A DNA stretch of 55,541 nt from Oscillospiraceae bacterium (GCA_017458085.1 JAFTGE010000004.1:1-55541); one strand, 5' to 3'; positions 47,926-55,541 are shown, numbered from the stretch's first letter. Notes: a model not told the origin generated them from the letters alone. Program-made: numbers and translations.

Positions 47926-49452
47926 ATGAGCGCTTCCATGATTTGTATTTTGATCGCCGTCATCGTGTATCTGGTCGGTATGCTGTTGATCGGCTTCAAG
48001 TATGCCGACAATCAGACCTCTGAGGATTTCTACCTCGGCGGGCGCAAGCTCGGCCCCATCGTCACCGCCATGAGCACCGAGGCCTCCGACATGAGCGCCT
48101 ATCTGCTGATGGGCGTGCCGGGCCTGGCCTTCTTCTGCGGCGTGGCGGAGGCCGGCTGGACCGCCATCGGTCTGGCCGCGGGTACTTACCTCAACTGGCT
48201 GATCGTGGCCCGGCGTCTGCGCCGCTACTCGGCAAAGACCCATTCCATCACCGTGCCGGACTTCCTGGCTGCCCGCTTCCGGGATAACACCAAGCTCATT
48301 GAGATCCTCGGCGCGCTGACCATCATCGTCTTCTTCGTGCCCTACACCGCCTCGGGCTTCGCCGCCTGCGGCAAGCTGTTCAACAGTCTTTTCGGCTTTG
48401 ACTACATGACCGCCATGATCATCTCCGCCGCGGTCATCGTGGCCTACTGCGCGCTGGGCGGCTTCATGGCGGCCTCGGTTACGAGCCTGATCCAGTCGAT
48501 CGTCATGACCTTTGCGCTGATCGTGGTGCTCTTTTTCGGCATCAACGCCGCCGGCGGCTGGGACGCGGTCGTCTCGAATGCCCGCTCGATCCCCGGCTAC
48601 CTGAGCTTTGCCGCCAGCACCGACATTACCCAATCCGCCGCCGGTGCGTATACGCCCATCATGGTCGTCTCCACCCTGGCCTGGGGCCTTGGCTACTTCG
48701 GTATGCCCCACATCCTGACACACTTCATGGCCGTCGAGGACGAGGAAAAGCTCACCGTCTCCCGCCGGGTCGGGTCGGTCTGGTGCGTGGTATCCCTGGC
48801 CGTCGCGGTGGTCATCGGCATTGTGGGCTTTGCCATGGCGAAGGCCGGCGCGCTGACCATGCCCAGCACCGAGTCCGAGGCTGAGAACATGATCGTCAAC
48901 GTCTCGCGCGTGATTGCCCAGGCCGGTATCCTCCCGGCCATTGTCGCCGGTATCATCATCGCCGGTATTCTCGCGGCCACCATGTCCACCGCCGACGCGC
49001 AGCTGCTGGGCGCCGCCTCCGGTGTGACGCACAACCTGTTAAACGATGTGTTCGGCATCAAGCTCTCCGATAAAAAGACCATGCTCATTGCCCGCCTGAC
49101 GGTCGTCGCCGTGGCGATCCTCGGCGTCATCTTCGCCTCCGATCCCAGCAGCTCCATCTTCCGCGTGGTGTCCTTCGCCTGGGCCGGCTTCGGCGCGACC
49201 TTCGGCCCGGTGATGCTCTTCGCTCTGTTCTGGAAGCGCTGCAACAAGTACGGCGCCATCGCCGGTATGTTCTCCGGCATGGTGATGATCTTCGTCTGGA
49301 AGTACCTGATCGCTCCCATCGGCGGCGTCTTCGCCATCTATGAGCTGCTGCCTGCTTTTGTGGTATCGAGCATCCTGATCGTGGTGGTCTCCCTCTGCAC
49401 CGCCGCGCCGGACGCGGAAATCGTCGCAGAGTTTGAAAATGTGGGAAAATAA
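47926..49452 (+). CDS. putP: Sodium:solute symporter, PutP (sodium/proline) type
   Basis: A 508-residue SSS-family transporter with about 13 hydrophobic helices. Typical sites are SEDFYLGGRKLGPIVTAMSTEASDMSAYLLMGVPG near the N-terminus (written in shorter pieces: YLGGRKLGPIV, STEASDMSAYLLMG), YCALGGFMAASVTSLIQ and GILAATMSTADAQLLGAAS. The Ser-rich helix near residue 55 and the STADAQLL segment are the sodium and substrate regions of PutP. Proline is the most likely substrate, though other amino acids cannot be excluded. ATG 47926 follows AAAGGAA. It faces a LysR regulator and has its own promoter and terminator. Confidence 0.92.
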   Translation: MSASMICILIAVIVYLVGMLLIGFKYADNQTSEDFYLGGRKLGPIVTAMSTEASDMSAYLLMGVPGLAFFCGVAEAGWTAIGLAAGTYLNWLIVARRLRRYSAKTHSITVPDFLAARFRDNTKLIEILGALTIIVFFVPYTASGFAACGKLFNSLFGFDYMTAMIISAAVIVAYCALGGFMAASVTSLIQSIVMTFALIVVLFFGINAAGGWDAVVSNARSIPGYLSFAASTDITQSAAGAYTPIMVVSTLAWGLGYFGMPHILTHFMAVEDEEKLTVSRRVGSVWCVVSLAVAVVIGIVGFAMAKAGALTMPSTESEAENMIVNVSRVIAQAGILPAIVAGIIIAGILAATMSTADAQLLGAASGVTHNLLNDVFGIKLSDKKTMLIARLTVVAVAILGVIFASDPSSSIFRVVSFAWAGFGATFGPVMLFALFWKRCNKYGAIAGMFSGMVMIFVWKYLIAPIGGVFAIYELLPAFVVSSILIVVVSLCTAAPDAEIVAEFENVGK

Positions 49453-49465
49453 TTAAAAATAGCGA

Positions 49466-49500
49466 AAAATAGCACCGTGAAAGTTCACGGTGCTATTTTC
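49466..49500. terminator. Bidirectional terminator between putP and mutY
   Basis: AAAATAGCACCGTGA and TCACGGTGCTATTTT pair perfectly around AAGT, followed by T-rich sequence. The mutY stop codon lies in the right arm. Confidence 0.9.
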
Positions 49501-50537
49501 TTTTTGTATGCTTTTAAGGCCGTCGGCAGCGGGTACTCGGCTTCGATTTGGGCCGGGGTCTTCCAGAGATAGCCGCCGCCTTCCCGCTCCACGTCGACAA
49601 GGTATCCTGTCATGTGCCACTCCACGTGGGTAAAAATATGCTTTGCCGTGCCGCAGGGGGCGATTTTTTGAACGTTTAAGCCCTCTTTCCCGACCAGGGC
49701 CGCAGTCTCGTCGGCAGTCAGAAAGCCCTCCACGTTGGGAAATTCCCACAGCCCGGCGAGCAGACCATTCTCCGGGCGGCGGCGCAGGGCATAGCGCCCT
49801 TTACAGCGAAGCAGGAGCACGGTACGCGCCTCGATCCGGCGGGATTTCGGCAGGGTACGGACGGGGTAGCGGTCGATTTCACCCGAGGCTTCGGCCAGGC
49901 ACAGGCCCTTCAGCGGGCAGGCGGAGCACCGGGCAGGGCCGTTGGGGACGCAGAGGGTCTCCCCCAATTCCATGAGTCCCTCGGTCAGCAGGGCGGCGTC
50001 CTCCCCCCGGGGGTAGCATTCCCGCAGCAGGGCGGCGGTCTCCGTTCTGGTTTTGGCGGCCATGACGTCATCCTCCCGGGCGAGGACGCGCATCATCACC
50101 CGCAGGACGTTGCCGTCCACGGCGGGCTCCGGCTCACCGTAGGCAATGGAGGCGATGGCCCCGGCGGTATAGTCCCCGATGCCGGGCAGGGTTTTGAGCT
50201 CGGCGGCTGTTTTCGGCAGCGCGCCGTTAAAGTCCGTCATGATCCGCACCGCCGCCTTTTTGAGATTGCGGGCACGGCTATAGTAGCCCAGACCCTCCCA
50301 GAGCTTCATCAGCCGGTCATCCTCCACCGCGGCGAGGGACGGGATGTCCGGCAGGGCGGCGAGAAAGCGGGCATAATAGGGGATCACCGCCTCGATGCGG
50401 GTCTGCTGGAGCATGATCTCCGAGATCCAGACATGGTACGGCGTCGGCTCCTCCCGCCAGGGGAGCGGCCGCCGACTGTCCCGATACCAGTCAATGACCC
50501 GCTGTGTGCAGTTTTTGATCAGGCTTGTGTCATCCAT
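49485..50537 (-). CDS. mutY: A/G-specific adenine DNA glycosylase
   Basis: A 350-residue repair enzyme removing adenine mispaired with 8-oxoguanine. The catalytic Glu is in WISEIMLQQTR, the helix-hairpin-helix is LPGIGDYTAGAIASIAYGEP and the catalytic Asp is in AVDGNVLRV. The [4Fe-4S] cysteines are Cys-x6-Cys-x2-Cys-x5-Cys in CVPNGPARCSACPLKGLC. The C-terminal NUDIX-like 8-oxoG-recognition domain (about 235-350) is present. ATG 50537 has only a weak GGAAAA site; the upstream extension lies across a terminator and is rejected. Confidence 0.94.
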   Translation of the reverse strand: MDDTSLIKNCTQRVIDWYRDSRRPLPWREEPTPYHVWISEIMLQQTRIEAVIPYYARFLAALPDIPSLAAVEDDRLMKLWEGLGYYSRARNLKKAAVRIMTDFNGALPKTAAELKTLPGIGDYTAGAIASIAYGEPEPAVDGNVLRVMMRVLAREDDVMAAKTRTETAALLRECYPRGEDAALLTEGLMELGETLCVPNGPARCSACPLKGLCLAEASGEIDRYPVRTLPKSRRIEARTVLLLRCKGRYALRRRPENGLLAGLWEFPNVEGFLTADETAALVGKEGLNVQKIAPCGTAKHIFTHVEWHMTGYLVDVEREGGGYLWKTPAQIEAEYPLPTALKAYKKKIAP

Positions 50538-50545
50538 CGTTTTCC

Positions 50546-50571
50546 AAAAAAGGCGGCTCCAAGGAGCCGCC
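50546..50571 (-). terminator. Terminator of the 279-residue membrane protein gene
   Basis: Minus strand GGCGGCTCC and GGAGCCGCC pair around TT, followed by TTTTTT, just before mutY. Confidence 0.88.
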
Positions 50572-50580
50572 CCGTCACAT

Positions 50581-51420
50581 TTACCGAACCTTCTCAAAGC
50601 CGCCGGCGTCAACCTCGCGGTCATTGGATTTATCCCCCTCCGGGCGCTTCTTTTCCAGATTGCGCACGATGACCCAGACATACAGCGCCAGCTGCATGGC
50701 CGAGGCGAGGAAGATCAGGTGCATGCCCATATAGCGCTCATCCGCCAGGGCCATGATGCACATGGCGGTGCCGAACATGGCGGCAAAGAGCGCCTTGTGC
50801 CCATCCGCGGCGTGGAAGGCAAAGCCCGCCACCCGGAAAAAGCCCAGCAGGGCAAAGATGATGGCGGCGACCTCAACGGCATAGGACCAGGCCACGCTGT
50901 TATAGGCGTTCTGCATATAGCACAGGATCAGCCACAGCGCATACATCAGCACCGGCAGCATCATCCCCAGACGCACCAGCCGCTCATGCGCGAGGTATTC
51001 ATAGTTGGCCTGGCCGAGCACCAGCGGGAAGACCAGACCCGACAGCGCCGCCAGCAGGCACAGCACGCGGATCATCTCCGCCTGGGGATCGGCCTCGGAG
51101 GTCATGAGCAGCAGTGCCGCGCCCAGGATCATGATGACGCCCGCCATCCAGCGCAGAATGGTGAACAGCTTGCCGGGGTTAAACAGCGCGTCACAGAAAT
51201 CCTCGGGCGGATAGTAGCGGCGGTCCTTAAACTGCCGGACAAAATTCTGGAACACCAGCGCGGAGGCCACGATCATCACCGGCACCAGGAGATTGAACAC
51301 ACTTCTTTCGTTCAGCCCCGCCTCGTCAAAGGCCAGCTGATCCTGCAGCCAGCGGAAAAAGACGCCGAAGGCGCCCGCGCCGCAGACATAGCAGATAATT
51401 TCCAAAGGCTTTTTGCGCAT
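50581..51420 (-). CDS. Polytopic membrane protein, function unknown
   Basis: A 279-residue protein with about seven hydrophobic helices, for example FNLLVPVMIVASALVFQNFV, ILRWMAGVIMILGAALLLM, VLCLLAALSGLVFPLVLG and LGMMLPVLMYALWLILCYM. A charged loop after the second helix (KDRRYYPPEDFCDALFNPGK) and a charged C-terminal tail are cytoplasmic by the positive-inside rule. I do not recognise a family. The start is given as ATG 51420; GTG 51426 is two codons earlier, and neither has a good ribosome site. It is divergent from the SpoIID-like gene and ends at its own terminator. Confidence 0.75.
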   Translation of the reverse strand: MRKKPLEIICYVCGAGAFGVFFRWLQDQLAFDEAGLNERSVFNLLVPVMIVASALVFQNFVRQFKDRRYYPPEDFCDALFNPGKLFTILRWMAGVIMILGAALLLMTSEADPQAEMIRVLCLLAALSGLVFPLVLGQANYEYLAHERLVRLGMMLPVLMYALWLILCYMQNAYNSVAWSYAVEVAAIIFALLGFFRVAGFAFHAADGHKALFAAMFGTAMCIMALADERYMGMHLIFLASAMQLALYVWVIVRNLEKKRPEGDKSNDREVDAGGFEKVR

Positions 51421-51526
51421 AATCACAGTCTCGATTCAATAACATGGGATAGTGCCCCCGTTTGGAGGCACGGAGTATTGTACCTTTTTTTGCGCGTACA
51501 GTCAAGCAGGAAGGGAGGGGCGCGAT

Positions 51527-52510
51527 ATGCGAAACAGTCTGTGGGCCGCGTTTCTCGCGCTGGTGCTCACCTTCGCCCTGTGCCGGATGCAGGCGCATCT
51601 GACCGCAGACCGGGAGCCGCCGCGCCCCGCCGCAGCGGTGGAGCCGGAGAAGGCGGCACCTGCCTCCCCGCCGGCGATGTCGGCCCCGGAGACGCTCCGG
51701 GTGCTGCACAAGGGGGAGGTCACGGAGATGGAGCTGGAGGATTATCTCGTGGGCGTGGTGGCGGCGGAGATGCCCGCCGATTTCGAGCCGGAGGCCCTCA
51801 AGGCCCAGGCCGTCGCCGCGCGCAGCTTTGCCCTCTACTGCCGGGACAGCGGGCGGCACGCCGACGCCGACGTCTGTACCGACCCCGGCTGCTGCCAGGC
51901 CTGGAAGAGCGAGGAGGACATGCACAACGGCTGGGGCGCGGACTATGACCGCTGCCACGGGCGTGTGGCCGAGGCCGTTTCCGAGACGGCGGGCGCGGTG
52001 CTGACCTGGGAGGGCAGGCCGATTTTCGCCGCCTTTCACTCCTCCTCGGCGGGCATGACAGAGGACTGCGCCGCAATCTGGGGCGGTGCGCCCTATCTTT
52101 TGAGCGTGTCAAGCCCGGAGAGTGCCGAGAGCGTCCCCGGCTATGTCAGCACGGTTACGCTGACCGCGCTGGACTTCCGGGACACGCTGCTCTCTGTCGC
52201 GCCGGAGGCGGATTTCAGTGGAGAGGCCGAGAGCTGGGTCAGCGCGCTGGATTACGACGCGAGCGGCCGGGCGGCCCAGGCGGTGATCGGCGGCGCAGCC
52301 TTTACCGGCGCTGAGCTGCGCGCGCTCTTTTCTCTGCGCTCGACAGCCTTCAGCCTCGACTATGCCGACGGCGTCTTCACCTTCACTGTCACAGGCTTTG
52401 GCCACGGCGTGGGAATGAGCCAGTACGGGGCAAACGTCATGGCCGCCGAGGGCGCGGACTTTGCCGACATACTGGCTCATTATTATCAGGGGACGGAGCT
52501 TACGATGTGA
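51527..52510 (+). CDS. spoIID: SpoIID/LytB-domain exported protein
   Basis: A 327-residue protein with an N-terminal membrane anchor or signal (LWAAFLALVLTFALCRM), a Pro/Ala linker and a SpoIID domain. The catalytic Glu is in YLVGVVAAEMPADFEPEALK, followed by AQAVAARSFALYC, the Cys pair near VCTDPGCCQAW, FAAFHSSSAGMTED and the closing FGHGVGMSQYGANVMAAEG. SpoIID is a lytic transglycosylase acting on stripped glycan during engulfment in sporulation. ATG 51527 follows GGGAGGGG. The usual partners spoIIQ/spoIIID are not beside it, so it may be one of several paralogues. Confidence 0.88.
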   Translation: MRNSLWAAFLALVLTFALCRMQAHLTADREPPRPAAAVEPEKAAPASPPAMSAPETLRVLHKGEVTEMELEDYLVGVVAAEMPADFEPEALKAQAVAARSFALYCRDSGRHADADVCTDPGCCQAWKSEEDMHNGWGADYDRCHGRVAEAVSETAGAVLTWEGRPIFAAFHSSSAGMTEDCAAIWGGAPYLLSVSSPESAESVPGYVSTVTLTALDFRDTLLSVAPEADFSGEAESWVSALDYDASGRAAQAVIGGAAFTGAELRALFSLRSTAFSLDYADGVFTFTVTGFGHGVGMSQYGANVMAAEGADFADILAHYYQGTELTM

Positions 52511-52519
52511 GGTGGAACG

Positions 52520-52635
52520 CCCTCATCTGTCAGCTGCGCTGACATCTTCCCCCAAAGGGGGAAGAACTTTTTGTAATGCTTTGTGCTTCCCCCAGCGGGG
52601 GAAGCTGGCACGGCGGGAGCCGTGACTGATGAGGG
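52520..52635. repeat. CCCTCATC-family palindromic repeat, full copy
   Basis: A 116-bp element whose ends are CCCTCATC and GATGAGGG. Inside are stems CAGCTGCGCTG, CTTCCCCCAAAGGGGGAAG, CTTCCCCCAGCGGGGGAAG and CACGGCGGGAGCCGTG. Half copies lie at 52747-52797 and 53199-53249. Between this copy and the next (52636-52746) is a short open frame with no recognisable product. Confidence 0.85.
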
Positions 52636-52746
52636 AGAAAGAGGATGGCAAGGGCTGAACACAAAACCGAAAACAGTGCCCAAACCAAAAGCGCTATTGC
52701 GGAGAGTGCTGCGTTTTTGCAGCGTCTTGCGGGGAGGGCGATTTTG

Positions 52747-52797
52747 CCCTCATCTGTCAGCTGCGCTGACATCTTCCCCCAAAGGGGGAAGAACTTT
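52747..52797 (+). repeat. CCCTCATC-family half copy, left of DUF559 gene
   Basis: Identical over 51 bases to the left half of the full copy (CCCTCATCTGTCAGCTGCGC through GAACTTT); the right half is missing. Confidence 0.85.
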
Positions 52798-52819
52798 CTT
52801 GCGGCGTGGAGGCTTACTC

Positions 52820-53170
52820 CTATTTCAGATGCTGCAGGATATCCTCGCAAACGCCGCGGAAATCATGGTCAACATCTACGTTTGCATACCGCAGAACGGT
52901 GAGGCCAAGGCTCCGCAGATATGCGTCACGTCGAGTGTCATATTCCTGCGCCGCGGCCTCATAATGCTGGGAGCCGTCCAGCTCGATCACCAGCTTATGC
53001 GACGCAATATAAAAATCGGCGATGTATGATCCGAAGACCTTCTGTCTGCGCACCGTATGAGGCAGAGCTTTGAAGAAATCAAACCACAAGCGGCGCTCTT
53101 GCCGTGTCATCTCATGCCGCATTTGGCGCGCGTATTGGAGAAGATCGGCATCGGTTTTTCGCGTGCTCAT
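52820..53170 (-). CDS. DUF559 (Vsr/very-short-patch-like) endonuclease-fold protein
   Basis: A 116-residue protein of the DUF559 family with a PD-(D/E)xK-type nuclease core. ARQMRHEMTRQERRLWFDFF leads into RRQKVFGSYIADFYIASHKLVIELDGSQHY; the Asp of IADFY and the Glu-x-Asp of VIELDGSQH are the expected metal-binding residues, followed by DAYLRSLGLTVLRYANVDV. Related to Vsr and Holliday-junction-type nucleases; the cellular role is not established. ATG 53170 follows AAGGAG. It stands alone between two direct half-copies of the CCCTCATC repeat. Its position and the repeat context suggest a mobile or repeat-associated unit (inference). Confidence 0.9.
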   Translation of the reverse strand: MSTRKTDADLLQYARQMRHEMTRQERRLWFDFFKALPHTVRRQKVFGSYIADFYIASHKLVIELDGSQHYEAAAQEYDTRRDAYLRSLGLTVLRYANVDVDHDFRGVCEDILQHLK

Positions 53171-53198
53171 GCTTGCTCCTTATCGTCCGAGAGCTTTG

Positions 53199-53249
53199 CC
53201 CTCATCTGTCAGCTGCGCTGACATCTTCTCCCAGAGGGAGAAGAACTTT
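53199..53249 (+). repeat. CCCTCATC-family half copy, right of DUF559 gene
   Basis: Matches the left half of the full copy with paired changes in the second stem: CTTCTCCCAGAGGGAGAAG instead of CTTCCCCCAAAGGGGGAAG. Its right edge overlaps the folA stop codon (53248-53250). Confidence 0.85.
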
Positions 53250-53745
53250 ATCCGAACTTTACGGCCGTTACACGCCGATAGGTCTGGAAGCAATACCGGA
53301 CCCCGTTTTCCTCCTGCCACCGCTCCGGCTCCAGGGCCTGCCAGTCCGGGGAGGCGTCCAGATTTTCAAAGAAGCTGTCGGACGCGGGAGCAAGGTCGAT
53401 CTTTGTAATATGCACGGTGTCCAGATACGGCAGGAACTGCCGGTACACCGAGGCCCCGCCGATGACCAGCGTGCGGGGATATTTTTTTGCAAGCGCCAGG
53501 GCCTCCCCGGTGCTGTGGGCCACCTCCGCGCCCTCAATCTCAAGATCCTGCCGGGTGACGACGATGTTGTTCCGGCCCTTGAGGGGCCTGCCGCCCGGGA
53601 AGTCGCCCAGCGTGCGGCGGCCGACGATCACGGCGGCGCCAGCGGTAAGCTCGCGGAAGTGGGCGCGGTCAGCCTTGAGGACCACCTGCTGCGTGCCCTC
53701 GCTGCCGATGCCCCAGTCGGAAAAGACGGCGACGATCGCTTCCAT
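53248..53745 (-). CDS. folA: Dihydrofolate reductase
   Basis: A 165-residue enzyme regenerating tetrahydrofolate with NADPH. Motifs: MEAIVAVFSDWGIGSEGTQQ with the WGIG loop and an acidic position following, AAVIVGRRTLGDFPGGRPLKGRNNIVVTR, and VIGGASVYRQFLPYLDTVHITKID. The product is slightly divergent at the substrate loop (RAHFRELTAGAAVIVGR) but of normal length. ATG 53745 lies 12 bases after the thyA stop, giving the usual thyA-folA operon, in which FolA recycles the dihydrofolate made by ThyA. The final TAA is provided by the edge of a repeat. Confidence 0.92.
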   Translation of the reverse strand: MEAIVAVFSDWGIGSEGTQQVVLKADRAHFRELTAGAAVIVGRRTLGDFPGGRPLKGRNNIVVTRQDLEIEGAEVAHSTGEALALAKKYPRTLVIGGASVYRQFLPYLDTVHITKIDLAPASDSFFENLDASPDWQALEPERWQEENGVRYCFQTYRRVTAVKFG

Positions 53746-53757
53746 CGCGCGGCCCCC

Positions 53758-54588
53758 TTACAGCGCCACCGGGATCTTCCCGGCGAAGTCGGAATACTCA
53801 TAGCCCTCGATGGAGAAGCTGTCACGGGTGAACTGATAGAAATCGGTAACGGAGGGGTCGATATGGAATTTGGGCGCGGGCTTCGGCTCGTTTTGAATGA
53901 TCTCCTTCACGGCGTCCACATGGCGGTCATAGATATGCGCGTCGGCAATGACGTGGACAAACTCGCCCGGCTCAAGCCCCGAAACCTGGGCCATCATCAT
54001 GGTCAGCACCGCGTACTGCACCACGTTCCAGTTATTGGCGGTCAGCATATCCTGGGAGCGCTGGTTCAGGATCGCGTTGAGCTTGTTGCCGGTGACGTTG
54101 AAGGTCATGGAGTAGGCGCAGGGATAGAGCGCCATCTCGGACAGATCGGCAAAGGTGTAGATATTGGTCATGATGCGCCGGGAGGCAGGGTTGTGCTTTA
54201 AATCCCAGAGCACCTTGTCCACCTGGTCCATGTCCCCTTCGGGGTAGTGGTGCTTGACGCCGAGCTGGTAGCCGTAGGCCTTGCCGATGGAGCCGTTTTC
54301 GTCGGCCCAGGCGTCCCACACACGGGTGCGCAGCTCATGGACGTTGTTGCTCTTGGCCTGCCAGATCCACAGCAGCTCATCGATGGCGGACTTCCAGAAG
54401 ATGCGGCGCACCGTCAGGATCGGGAATTCCTCCGCCAGATTATAGCGGTTGACCACGCAGAATTTTTTGATGGTGTGGGCCGGGGTGCCGTCCTCCCAGC
54501 GGGTGCGGACAGGCCGGTCCGTGTCCCAGATGCCGTTTTCCAGGATATCCTTGCAGTTTTGGATAAACAGTTCGTCTGCTCTGCTCAT
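53758..54588 (-). CDS. thyA: Thymidylate synthase
   Basis: A 276-residue enzyme methylating dUMP to dTMP. Visible motifs are RTRWEDGTPAHTIKKF, FWKSAIDELLWIWQAKSNNV, the nucleophile Cys in ALYPCAYSMTFNV, ILNQRSQDMLTANNWNVVQYA with the conserved Arg/Asn, and HVIADAHIYDRHVDAV. The residue after the catalytic Cys is Ala rather than the usual His, a variant I recall in a clade of gut clostridia. ATG 54588 (MSRADELFIQNC) is the family-like start; the site AAGGCGG upstream is weak, and the longer frame enters the repeat. It is followed by folA. Confidence 0.94.
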   Translation of the reverse strand: MSRADELFIQNCKDILENGIWDTDRPVRTRWEDGTPAHTIKKFCVVNRYNLAEEFPILTVRRIFWKSAIDELLWIWQAKSNNVHELRTRVWDAWADENGSIGKAYGYQLGVKHHYPEGDMDQVDKVLWDLKHNPASRRIMTNIYTFADLSEMALYPCAYSMTFNVTGNKLNAILNQRSQDMLTANNWNVVQYAVLTMMMAQVSGLEPGEFVHVIADAHIYDRHVDAVKEIIQNEPKPAPKFHIDPSVTDFYQFTRDSFSIEGYEYSDFAGKIPVAL

Positions 54589-54635
54589 GATGCATACCGC
54601 CTTTTTCTCAATTTGCCCCATTGTACCATGACGGG

Positions 54636-54750
54636 AGAGAGAGTTCAAGTGAGAGTGGAGTGTGGAGAGTGGAGATAAGGAGCGCCGAAGGCGCAATTAA
54701 AATCATCCGCGAAGCGGATACCGCAACTCCACTCTTCACTCTCCACACTT
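54636..54750. repeat. GAGAGTGG-family inverted repeat, copy 3
   Basis: Left end GAGAGTGGAGTGTGGAGAG, right end CTCCACTCTTCACTCTCCAC inverted, with mini-hairpins GCGCCGAAGGCGC and ATCCGCGAAGCGGAT between. It fills the gap between divergent thyA and dpaA. Confidence 0.85.
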
Positions 54751-54782
54751 TTTCGGAATAGGATAACCCGGAGGTGGTGCCT

Positions 54783-55541
54783 ATGAAATTTGCGGTCATC
54801 GGCGGCGACCGGCGCGCAGCGATTCTATGCGCGCTGCTCTTGGAGGACGGGCACAGGGTACAGTGCTTCGGCCTGGAAAAGGCGGAGCTGCCGAAAGCGG
54901 TGCAGAAGGCCGGATGCTTACAGAGTGCGGTCTACGGAGCGGACTGGGTGCTGCTGCCTGTGCCGGCGGAAAAGGGAGGAAACATCCTCACGCCGCTGTC
55001 GGTACAGGAACTGAGCGCCCAGGAGCTGCTGGCGGTGCTCTGGCCGGGGCAGGTTCTCTGCGGCGGGGCCCTGGGTCCCGACACCAGCCTGGGGGCGGTG
55101 CGCGCGGGACTGGCGGTATACGATCTGATGCGGCGGCGGGACTTCACGGTCTCCAACGCGGCGGTCACCGCCGAGGGCGCGGCGGAGCTGCTGATGAAGA
55201 GCAGTCCCAAATGTCTGTGGGGCTCGCACGTGCTCATCACCGGCTGGGGTCGGATCGCCTCAATCCTGGCGCCAAAGCTCAAAGCTCTGGGCGCCTATGT
55301 GACAGTGGCCGCGCGCAAGACCGGCGACCGCGCCATGGCTGAGGCCCAGGGGATGGGCAGCTGCCGCTTTGAGGAGCTGCCGCTGATTGTGGAGGATGTG
55401 GACTTCGTGGTCAACACCGTGCCCGCGCCGGTCCTGGACGAGGGGGTACTCCAGCTTCTGCGGCCCGGCACGGTTCTGCTTGAGCTGGCCTCCACGCCGG
55501 GCTGCTTCGACCGGGCGGCCGCCGAAGCGCAGGGTCTCACG
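54783..55541 (+). CDS. dpaA: Dipicolinate synthase subunit A, 3' partial
   Basis: The frame is open to the end of the window; 253 residues are visible, roughly 40 short of full length. MKFAVIGGDRRAAILCALLL at the start, KCLWGSHVLITGWGRIASIL with the Rossmann dinucleotide loop in the middle, and FVVNTVPAPVLDEGVLQLL with ASTPGCFD toward the end match SpoVFA/DpaA. The enzyme oxidises a dihydrodipicolinate-type intermediate to dipicolinic acid in the mother cell, giving spores heat resistance. ATG 54783 follows GGAGGTG. Subunit B is expected just beyond the window. Confidence 0.93.
   Translation, partial: MKFAVIGGDRRAAILCALLLEDGHRVQCFGLEKAELPKAVQKAGCLQSAVYGADWVLLPVPAEKGGNILTPLSVQELSAQELLAVLWPGQVLCGGALGPDTSLGAVRAGLAVYDLMRRRDFTVSNAAVTAEGAAELLMKSSPKCLWGSHVLITGWGRIASILAPKLKALGAYVTVAARKTGDRAMAEAQGMGSCRFEELPLIVEDVDFVVNTVPAPVLDEGVLQLLRPGTVLLELASTPGCFDRAAAEAQGLT

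Noticed and set aside
52645-52902. Possible small gene starting ATGGCAAGGGCTGAACAC
   Set aside because: A fair ribosome site precedes it, but the frame runs straight through the CCCTCATC half copy and into the DUF559 gene in antisense; at most a truncated fragment of about 30 codons.
53758-54588. ThyA with Ala instead of His after the catalytic Cys as a sign of inactivation
   Set aside because: All other ThyA motifs are intact, the folA partner is adjacent and the same PCAY variant is recalled from other gut clostridia, so it appears to be a clade feature.

Overview
The window is about 55.5 kb of GC-rich, gene-dense bacterial chromosome. It carries sporulation genes (spmA/spmB, dipicolinate synthase dpaA, a SpoIID/LytB protein, a SleB-type hydrolase), an AbrB-family regulator, a class III anaerobic ribonucleotide reductase, clpC and an M20D-rich amino-acid catabolic cluster. 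Strong AGGAGG-type ribosome sites and frequent TTG starts also fit. Together these point to an anaerobic, spore-forming gut clostridium, most likely Oscillospiraceae (Oscillibacter/Dysosmobacter/Flavonifractor type). No rRNA, tRNA, CRISPR array, prophage or transposase gene was seen; the accessory DNA is short palindromic repeats.

Layout. 1-2.9 kb: nrdD (5' truncated, with a fused redoxin domain) then a thioredoxin reductase, probably its electron donor. 2.9-5.4 kb: thiI-cinA (minus). 5.5-8.3 kb: a TauE/SafE permease and a sortase-type surface protein. 8.5-20.2 kb: a long minus-strand run: U32 peptidase/RNA hydroxylase homologue, maf, mreC, mreD, PBP2, a methylglyoxal synthase homologue lacking catalytic residues, hisS, aspS, comM. 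20.4-24.2 kb: dnaD- and dnaI-type primosomal genes, a DUF2804 gene and a SleB-like protein. 24.4-30.9 kb: a catabolic cluster behind a consensus promoter: membrane transporter, two M20D amidohydrolases, a UPF0597 cysteine-desulfidase-type protein, a third M20D enzyme. 30.9-37.2 kb: isochorismatase-family hydrolase, then envelope proteins (coiled-coil membrane protein, beta-lactamase-fold protein, NAGPA-domain protein, Lgt-like paralogue, transglutaminase-core protein).

37.3-43.4 kb: a 167-bp MITE, a membrane protein/Xre regulator pair, rplM-rpsI with a duplicated rpsI tail, a TtcA-type enzyme, another Xre regulator facing a 61-residue protein, a palindrome cluster and a ClpC/ClpA-type ATPase without a middle domain. 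43.5-47.8 kb: 2x[4Fe-4S] ferredoxin, a ~395-bp non-coding inverted-repeat element, spmA-spmB, an abrB-type gene, a TrmN6-type methyltransferase and a LysR regulator facing a sodium/proline-type symporter. 49.5-55.5 kb: mutY, a membrane protein, a SpoIID-like protein, a DUF559 endonuclease gene between direct repeats, thyA-folA and the 5' part of dpaA.

The most unusual material is (i) the transporter/M20D/UPF0597 cluster, which reads as import and stepwise cleavage of an N-acylated or peptide-bound, probably sulfur-containing, amino acid; (ii) three families of short palindromic repeats, one with compensatory base changes and several supplying the stop codons of adjacent genes; (iii) proteins that keep their family fold but have lost key active-site residues (MgsA, SleB, Lgt homologues); (iv) a recombination-scar-like duplicate of the rpsI 3' end. 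All functional statements come from reading the sequence and recalled family knowledge; no database search was run.
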